NCBI GenBank assembly: GCA_016709385.1
Contig: JADJMW010000009.1
Coordinates: forward strand, 200,635 to 264,634
DNA: 64,000 bases
Reading direction: 5' to 3'
Source of the DNA: Candidatus Rubrivivax defluviihabitans
GTDB lineage: Bacteria; Pseudomonadota; Gammaproteobacteria; Burkholderiales; Burkholderiaceae_C
The position numbers and the translations under genes were made by a program. The notes under the pieces were generated by a model. It did no database searches and was not told where the DNA came from. It saw only the letters and a list, made by a program, of their open reading frames with translations. Positions 58,362 to 64,000 of this stretch are shown piece by piece (within the stretch, counting starts at the first letter, position 1; every line of letters begins with the position of its first letter).

Positions 58362-59481
58362 AGACGCCGGCCGTGTCCTGCATGCGGCTGCTCACCTCGC
58401 CCAGGTGGTGCAAGGTGTCGCCGTAGGTCATCTCGAGCATCGCCAGGCGCTTGAAATAGTGGCTGGCGCTGCACTCGTCGGTGCAACCGATGCCACCATG
58501 CAACTGGATGCACTGCTGGCCCACGAAGCGCATGCTGTGGCCGAGTTGCACCCGCGCCTGGCTGATGGCGCGCCGGCGCTGGGCTGCCGGCTCGCCGAGC
58601 TTGAGGCTGGCGTAGTAGCTCATCGAGCGGCCCAGTTCCAGCTGCATCTTCACGTCGGCCATGCGGTGGCGCAGCGCCTGGAAGCTGGCGATGGGCACGC
58701 CGAACTGCTTGCGCGTATTCATGTACTCGACGGTGATGGCCACCAGCCGGTCCATCAGGCCGACGGCCTCGGCCATTTGCGCAGCCAGCCCAATGTCCAC
58801 CGCCGCTTCCATCGTCTCCCAGCCTTCACGGGTGATCAGCATGGCCGGCGTCAGCGCCAGCACGAGTTCGGCCGCACGCGCGCCGTCCTGGGTGGGGAAT
58901 CCGCGCACATGCGCCGCGCCGCGGTCGACCAGGAACAGGCCGATGCCGCTGGTGTCGTCGGCCGCGCCCTGCAGGCGCGCCGGCACGATGAAGGCGTCGG
59001 CCTCGTCTCCGGCCGGCACCAGCGTCTTGACGCCGGTCAGCGTCCACAGCTCGCCCGCGGTGGCGGCGCGCACGCCGACGTGGTTGAGCCGGTAGCGCGA
59101 CGCGCGTTCGTGCAGCGCCGGCACCACCAGCGCGTCGCCGCTGGCCATGCGCGGCAACCACGCCGCCTGCAGCACCGCGGGCGCGGTCGCCAGCAGCGCC
59201 GGCGCCATCAGCGCCGCTTCGGCATACGGCGAGTTGACGAGGCCGCGGCCGAGTTCCTCGCACACCACCATGGATTCGATGGCGCCGAAGCCCATGCCGC
59301 CGCGCACCTCGGCCACCGTCAGGCCGGTCAGGCCCAGATCGGCGAGTTCACGGTGGACGTCGCGCGTGGCGCCGCCGGCCTTGGCCATGGCGTGCCGGCG
59401 TTCGAACGAGAAGCCCTTGTCCACCCAGCGCCGCACGGCGTCGCGCAGCGATTCCTGGTCGTCGGTGAAGTCGAAGTCCAT
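58354..59481 (-). CDS. acyl-CoA dehydrogenase, PimD-like (small) subunit
   Basis: 375 residues from ATG 59481, with AGGAGG eight bases upstream. The start MDFDFTDDQESLRDAVRRW and the block GGFGAIESMVVCEELGRG (here GGMGFGAIE) resemble PimD, the small subunit of pimeloyl-CoA dehydrogenase, and the other partners of heterotetrameric acyl-CoA dehydrogenases. The C-terminal helical domain has CIQLHGGIGCTDE. It is separated from the larger PimC-like gene by a tandem repeat. The pair probably oxidises a carboxylated or bulky acyl-CoA using FAD and electron-transfer flavoprotein. Confidence 0.82.
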   Translation of the reverse strand: MDFDFTDDQESLRDAVRRWVDKGFSFERRHAMAKAGGATRDVHRELADLGLTGLTVAEVRGGMGFGAIESMVVCEELGRGLVNSPYAEAALMAPALLATAPAVLQAAWLPRMASGDALVVPALHERASRYRLNHVGVRAATAGELWTLTGVKTLVPAGDEADAFIVPARLQGAADDTSGIGLFLVDRGAAHVRGFPTQDGARAAELVLALTPAMLITREGWETMEAAVDIGLAAQMAEAVGLMDRLVAITVEYMNTRKQFGVPIASFQALRHRMADVKMQLELGRSMSYYASLKLGEPAAQRRRAISQARVQLGHSMRFVGQQCIQLHGGIGCTDECSASHYFKRLAMLEMTYGDTLHHLGEVSSRMQDTAGVFA

Positions 59482-59483
59482 GT

Positions 59484-59647
59484 CATGCCTCCTGCCGGGC
59501 CATCCCAAAGGAGGCATGCGCCCCCTCGGGGGGCAGCGAACGAATGTGAGCTTGGGGGTTCATGTCAGTACCGCCCGGCCGTTCCGAAGGTGCTGACAGC
59601 CCCCTTGGGGGGTACCGAGCGTAGCGAGGTTGGGGGTTTCATGTCAG
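59484..59647 (-). repeat. tandem pair of about 80-base intergenic palindromic repeats
   Basis: Read on the minus strand, each unit starts CTGACATGAA(A)CCCCCAA, runs through a stem with TTCG- or ACGC-type centre, CCCCCC and GGGGG, and ends with CCTTTGGGATGGCC or CCTTCGGAACGGCC. Units cover about 59647-59568 and 59567-59484. The first begins on the stop codon of the PimC-like gene and the second ends at the ribosome-binding site of the PimD-like gene. The pieces resemble a family of repeats widespread between genes in comamonads. Confidence 0.65.
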
Positions 59648-60541
59648 CTCCCGAGCACGGTTTGCGCGACGATATTGCGCTGCACTTCGTTCGATCCGCC
59701 ATAGATCGTCGTCTTGCGCATGTTGAAGTAGGTGCCGGCCAGCGGCAGGTTGGCCGCCGGCAAGGCCATGTCGCCCTGCCAGCCGGCTTCCATGGCTTCC
59801 CAGATGAAGGGGCGCGTCAGCGGGCCGGCCGCCAGCATCATGAGTTCGGTGTAGCGCTGCTGGATCTCGCTGCCGCGGATCTTCAAGAGGCCGGCGATGT
59901 CCAGGCTCTGCTTGCCGCTCTTCTCGGCCGAGAGCACGCGCAGCACCAGCATCTCCAGCGCCACCACGTCCACTTCGAGCAGCGCGATCTGGTCGCGGAA
60001 GCGCTGGTCGTCCCACACGTTGGTGCGCACCAGGCAGAAGATCATCTTGGCGTGCTGGCCCAGCGTGGTCCAGGTCTTCTGGCCGTTGACGAGGTACTTG
60101 TCGCCCTGCCGTTCGGCGCGGCATTTGAGCGAGGCCAGGTCCGAGCCCGAACCCGGTTCGCTGTAACCTTGGCTCCACCACACCTCGCCGCTGGCGATGC
60201 CGGGCAGGAAACGCCGCTGCTGCTCGGGACTGCCCCGTGATCACCGGCGCCACCATCACCGGGCCGAAGGGCACCACGAGGCGGCGCGGCGGCCAGCGCG
60301 CATTCCTCTTCGAACAGGTGCTTCTGCACCGCATTCCAGCCGGGCCGCCGAATTCCTTGGGCCAGCCCCAGCCCAGCCAGCCCTGCTGGCCCAGGATCCT
60401 GGCCCAGCGCTGCAGGTCTTCGCGCGACAGGCGCAGCGAGTGGCGCACCTTGTGGCTGATGTCCTCGGGCAGGTTCCTGGCCACCCAGTCGCGGATCTCC
60501 TGCCGGAAGGCCAGTTCCTCGGGCGTGAAATTCAGGTCCAT
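59644..60541 (-). pseudogene. acyl-CoA dehydrogenase, PimC-like (large) subunit, broken
   Basis: The frame starts at ATG 60541 (MDLNFTPEELAFRQEIRDW) and ends at 59644 (TTIYGGSNEVQRNIVAQTVL). At least three frameshifts fall between about 60350 and 60225, where FGGPGW, then LFEEECALAA, then EQQRRFLPG appear in successive frames. In addition, FCLVRT is followed at once by WDDQRFRDQIALLE, so about 90 residues of the middle beta-domain are missing; a PimC protein would need roughly 1,190 bases and only 898 are present. The remaining parts match the large subunit of pimeloyl-CoA-type dehydrogenases. Either a decayed gene or misassembled sequence. Confidence 0.75.
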
Positions 60542-60576
60542 CGTTGTCCTCCCTGCGGGTCCAGCCCGACGTTTTA

Positions 60577-60588
60577 GCACGACCGTTC
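60577..60588. promoter_or_regulatory. possible TetR-type operator upstream of the dehydrogenase pair
   Basis: GCACGACCGTTC at 60577-60588 (GAACGGTCGTGC on the minus strand) is an imperfect inverted repeat matching GAACG-N2-CGTTC at four of five symmetric pairs. It lies 36-47 bases upstream of the PimC-like ATG. TetR-family regulators of acyl-CoA genes in this group use similar ACGNNCGT cores, which is inference here. Confidence 0.3.
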
Positions 60589-60598
60589 GAAAATGCCT

Positions 60599-60614
60599 TG
60601 TCCCTCGCGGGACA
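60599..60614 (-). terminator. weak hairpin between yajQ and the dehydrogenase pair
   Basis: Six-base stem TGTCCC (60599-60604) with GGGACA (60609-60614) around TCGC. On the minus strand TTTT follows five bases later. It could end yajQ transcription. The rest of the 189-base gap (60542-60730) shows only the operator-like site listed separately. Confidence 0.35.
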
Positions 60615-60730
60615 GTTCCTTCAGCGCCAGCGCCGGGGCATGCACCGCCAGCGTCGGTCGGGTCGCATGACGTCGCTTTCGCGCCCGCATCTGGGAGCGG
60701 CTGAGACAGCTGTTGTCCGCCAGCGGCGCT

Positions 60731-61235
60731 TCACGCGCGGAAATTGTCGAAGGACAGCGGCAGGTCCGCCAGTTCCCTTGCGCAGCAGCGCCATCGCGGC
60801 CTGCAGGTCGTCGCGCTTGGCCCCGGTCACGCGCACCGCGTCACCCTGGAAAGCCGCCTGCACCTTCAGCTTGGAAGCCTTCAGCAGACCCTGCATCTTC
60901 TTCGCCGCTTCGGCGTCGACGCCGCTCTTCACCGGCACCGCCAGCTTGAGCCGGTCGCCGCCCAGCTTCTGCGGCGTGCCGGAAAAGTCGAGGAAGCGGG
61001 CATCGACATTGCGCTTGGCCAGCCGTGCCAGCAGCACGTCGCGCACCTGCTGGAGCTGGAAGTCGCTGTCGGCGTAGAGCGTGAGCTCGCGGTCCTTGGC
61101 GCTGCGGTCGGCGAGTTCGGTCAGCGCGCTGGAGCCCTTGAAGTCGAAGCGCGTGCCGATCTCCTTGTTGGCCTGGTCGACGGCATTGCGCAGTTCCACC
61201 AGGTCGGGCTGGATCACGGTGTCGAAGCTGGGCAT
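60731..61235 (-). CDS. yajQ: YajQ family nucleotide-binding protein (one frameshift)
   Basis: Removing one extra base gives 167 residues, close to the usual 160-163. YajQ/DUF520 proteins have two ferredoxin-like folds, bind RNA or nucleotides, and in Xanthomonas act as a cyclic di-GMP receptor. The start MPSFDTVIQPDLVELRNAVD is canonical, followed by RFDFKGSSA and AAFQGDAVRVTGAKRDDLQA. The break is in the run CCC at 60775-60777; after it the family ending LPLSFDNFR is recovered and the frame stops at 60731. Divergent from murB, the usual betaproteobacterial arrangement. Confidence 0.88.
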
Positions 61236-61290
61236 CGGGTCGAGGCGGCTGCGGGGCTGGGAGGCACGTAGACTAGACCAAAACTCTGCC

Positions 61291-62341
61291 ATGGCCGACA
61301 CCGCCCACACCCCCCCCTGCGAACGCGCTGCAGGTGCAACAACGCGCCAGCCTGCGCGAATTCAACAGCTTCGGCCTGCCCGCGGTGGCTGCCACGCTGG
61401 TGCGGCTGGCCACCGAGGCCGACGGGCGGCGCGTCGTCGACCACTCCTGACTACGGCGTGGCGCCGAAATTCGTGCTCGGCGGGCGGCAGCAACGTGGTC
61501 CTCACGCGAGACGTGCCGGGCGTGGTGCTGAAGGTCGAGATCATGGGCCGGCGACTGCTGCGCACCGAGCGCGAGGGCTGGATCGTGGAGGCCGGCGCCG
61601 GCGAGAACTGGCACGACTTCGTGGCCTGACGCTGCAGCAGGGCTGGCTGGCTGGAGAACCTGGCGCTGATCCCGGGCCAGGGGGTGCGGCGCCGGTGCAG
61701 AACATCGGCGCCTATGGCGTGGAACTGAAGGACCGCTTCGAGTCGCTGGACGCGGTGGACCTGATGATGCGCCGCGTGACGCTGGACGCCGCGGCCTGCC
61801 GCTTCGGCTACCGCGACAGCGTGTTCCAGCAGCATCTGGCGGCAAGACCGTCAGTCACGCAAGGTAAGTTCCGCCTGCCGCGGCCCTGGCAGCGGTGCTC
61901 GGTTACCTGACCTGAGCGCAGGATGGCTGAGACCGGCAACGCCGCACCCGGACGCGATGACCGGTGTGGGAATTTCGACGGTGTGCGCGGATCGCCGCGC
62001 CAAGCTGCCCGACCCGGCCGTGATCGGCAACGCCGGCAGGCTTCTGCAGAACCCGGTGGTGAGCCCTGAGCAGTGCCGCGACATCATCGGCCGCGATCCC
62101 GAGGTGGTGCACTACGGCTGCCCGACGGCAGCTGCGCTGGCCGCCGGCTGGCTGATCGACGCCTGCGGCTGGAAGGCAAAAGACCGTGGCCGTGCCGGCG
62201 CGTCTACGAGCGGCAGGCGCTGGTGCTCGTCAACCGCGGCAGTGCCAGCGGCGCCGAGGTGGTGAGCGCTGGCGCGCGCCATCCAGGAGAGCGTGTATGG
62301 TCGCTTGGCATCCGGCTGGAGCCGAGCCGGTCATTCTGTGA
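61291..62341 (+). pseudogene. murB: UDP-N-acetylmuramate dehydrogenase, multiply frameshifted
   Basis: MurB reduces UDP-GlcNAc-enolpyruvate to UDP-MurNAc with FAD. Conserved blocks appear in order but in changing frames: LREFNSFGLPAVAATLVRLA, GGSNVVLTRDVPGVV, VEAGAGENWHDFV, APVQNIGAYGVELKD, CRFGYRDSVF, KLPDPAVIGNAG, AAGWLIDACGWK and IQESVYGR to the final TGA at 62341. The span is 1,051 bases, almost exactly the 1,050 expected for a 349-residue MurB, so insertions and deletions nearly cancel. That pattern, in an essential gene, points to poor sequence rather than decay. Confidence 0.85.
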
Positions 62342-64000
62342 CCGCCGGCTGCGGCCCGCGCGCAGCACGTCCAAGGCAGACATGGCTTGGCGCGTGGCCG
62401 GCACCGGGTGTTCCCGTAGCGCTGCACCAGGCGGGCGATCTCGTGCGCCGGCAGGCGCGCGGCACCTTCGTGCAGGGCGTCGGCGGTACGCCGCCAGCGG
62501 ACATCCCCAGGTTGAGCGCCGCGCCCTTGGCGGCGTGGGCATGGTGCGCGCAGGTCCAGCGGCTGCGCGTCGCGCACGGCGGCGCGCAGCCGCTGCACTG
62601 CCCCCGGGGCCTGGTCGAGAAAGCGTTTTGACCATGGCTGCCAGCCTCTCGCGCGACATGGCCTGCAGCGCCATCGCCACGGCAGACTCCGTCGACGACG
62701 GGGGTGGCTGCCGCCCAGGCCGGTGACTTCGGGCCCGGCGGCAGGGGCGTGTCGTTGGGCGTGGCCGTAAGCGCTGCCGAACAGGCGGCGCAACGACGCC
62801 GCCAGTTTCTGCACGCTCACCGGCTTGGTCAGGAAGCCGTGCATGCCGGCGACGAGGCAGCGGTCGCGTTGTCCCCGGCAAAAGGGCGTCCGCGGAGAGC
62901 GCCACGATGGGCACCGTGGAATGCGCGTCGGGCAGCGCACGGATGGCGCGTGGCGCCCACGCCGTCGAGCACGGGCATGTGCAGGTCCATCAGCATCGAC
63001 GTCGTAACGCCGTCAGCGCGCCTCCACCGCTTCCCCGCCCGTTGCTGGTGAAGTGGGCCTGGTGACCCAGGCTTTCCAGCAGCGCGGGCATATTGGCGGT
63101 TCACCGGTGGTCCTCGGCCACCAGCACCTGAAGCGGGCGCGACGTCGGCAAGACGGCAGGCAGGGGCGCCGCAGGCCTGGACACTGTCGGCGGCGGCACC
63201 TGCAAGCGCAAGTGGAAGGTGAAGAACCGCCCTCGCCGGGCCGGCTGCGCACGCTGACGTCGCCGCCCATCAGGCGAGCCAGGTTGCGCGAGATCTCCAG
63301 GCCCAGGCCGGTGCCGCCATGGCGGCGCGAACGCGCGGTCGCCCCGCACGAAGCGGCTGAAAGCTGCGCCCGCGTGGCCTTCGGTCCATGCCGACGCCGG
63401 TGTCGGTGACGGTGAACTTTGATGCACGCCTGGCCGTCCTCGCCCTCACGGGTGCGCACGTCCAGCACCACCGCACCATGGTCGGTGAACTTGATGGCGT
63501 TGGAGAGCAGGTTGAACAGATCTGCTTGACCCGGGTGGCATCGGCCAGCAGGCGCTCGGGCACCTGGGGCCGCGTCGATATGCAGTGCCAGCGGCTTGGC
63601 GTCGTCTGCGGCCGCATCAGTGCTCGAACGTCGCAGCAGCAGCGCGCAGGTCCACCGGCGCCACGGCCGGCGTGACGCGGCCGCTTTCCAACCGCGACAT
63701 AGTCGAGGATGCGCCGTTGAGCAGCGCCAGCAGGTGGTCGGCCGATTTTGCGGCGGGGCGCAGGTAGTCCACCTGCCGCGGTGTGAGTCCGGTCTCGCGT
63801 AGCAGCGAGAGAACCCCCACCAGCCCATGGAACGGCGTGCGGATCTCGCAGGTCGCGTTGGCCAGGAAGGCACTTGGCGTCGCTGGCTTTCAGCCTCGCC
63901 TGAATTCGCGCTGTGCCAAGCGCAGCTTGCGGCCAGGTCTTCCAGCATCAGCCGAAGTTCGCGGAGTGCGCCGCCAACCTGGCGCAACGCGATGAAGGCA
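62331..64000 (-). pseudogene. hybrid sensor histidine kinase, frameshifted and cut by the window end
   Basis: Fragments on the minus strand, in transcription order from the right edge: a HisKA region (EIRTPFHGLVGVLSLLRETG), HATPase_c (LLSNAIKFTDHGAVVLDV; DTGVGMD; GGTGLGLEISRNLARLMGGD), a receiver domain (MDLHMPVLDGVGATR; GMHGFLTKPVSVQKL) and a C-terminal HPt-like domain (ADALHEGAARLPAHEIARL). This is the HisKA-HATPase-REC-HPt plan of ArcB/BarA-type hybrid kinases. Sensor domains lie outside the window. Frames change many times. Its 3' end meets or overlaps the murB stop. The phospho-acceptor His position reads Cys (TCEIRTP), which may be an error. Confidence 0.75.

Overview
The window is about 64 kb of very G+C-rich chromosome with housekeeping synteny typical of a betaproteobacterium of the order Burkholderiales (Leptothrix/Rubrivivax/Methylibium-like). 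Evidence: the runs surE-pcm-nlpD-rpoS-rlmD, carA-carB-greA, rlmE-ftsH-folP-glmM, pstSCAB-phoU-phoB-phoR, dnaX-ybaB-recR, ileS-lspA and a divergent yajQ/murB pair, plus strong G/C preference at third codon positions. I see no prophage, insertion sequence, tRNA, rRNA or CRISPR array. The placement is inference from gene order and protein likeness.

Layout. 1-5.1 kb: stress and repair genes ending in the stationary-phase sigma factor and an rRNA methyltransferase. 5.1-11.9 kb: a BI-1 membrane protein, a GlcG-like protein, carbamoyl-phosphate synthase (carAB) and greA. 11.9-17.5 kb: YhbY, RlmE, FtsH (candidate heat-shock promoter), FolP, GlmM. 17.5-26.3 kb: a pyruvate-kinase-like protein, then a block that looks lipid-directed: a GT4 glycosyltransferase, a His-rich membrane protein, a membrane-anchored class III aminotransferase, phosphatidylserine decarboxylase, an MGDG-synthase-like glycosyltransferase and an LpxH-like phosphoesterase. 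26.4-33.0 kb: the phosphate regulon pstSCAB-phoUBR behind a recognisable Pho box. 33.1-37.0 kb: a GT-C-like membrane protein, rpmE2, rho, trxA. 37.2-41.6 kb: two adjacent paralogous regulators, a pseudokinase-HDOD and a Ser/Thr kinase-HDOD-GAF protein. 41.6-45.7 kb: the 4.5S SRP RNA gene, a divergent PurM-like protein, dnaX-ybaB-recR. 45.7-60.5 kb: a continuous minus-strand block (DUF2189, UbiB-like, lspA, ileS, ribF, three surface-glycan genes, rsuA, a P1 peptidase and a PimC/PimD-like acyl-CoA dehydrogenase pair). 60.7-64 kb: yajQ, murB and a hybrid histidine kinase.

Regulatory signals. At least six genes (surE, rlmD, rlmE, purM-like, dnaX, ribF; perhaps ubiB) have a good -10 hexamer ending only 6-9 bases before the ATG and no Shine-Dalgarno, which predicts leaderless mRNAs. 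pstS has a Pho box, ftsH a sigma-32-like promoter, and carA a perfect TATAAT, a leader hairpin and a TTG start.

Sequence quality. Single-base frameshifts break carB, psd, ileS and a glycosyltransferase; a 19-base G run lies before recR; and from about 60 kb to the window end indels become dense (acyl-CoA dehydrogenase, yajQ, murB, hybrid kinase). The broken genes keep all conserved blocks in order and near-normal length, and several are essential, so I read most of these as sequencing or assembly errors. One exception may be real or a collapse: the PimC-like dehydrogenase lacks about 90 residues of its middle domain.

Most interesting candidates for undescribed biology: the pseudokinase/kinase HDOD pair at 37.2-41.6 kb and the lipid-modification cluster abutting the Pho regulon at 19.4-26.3 kb.
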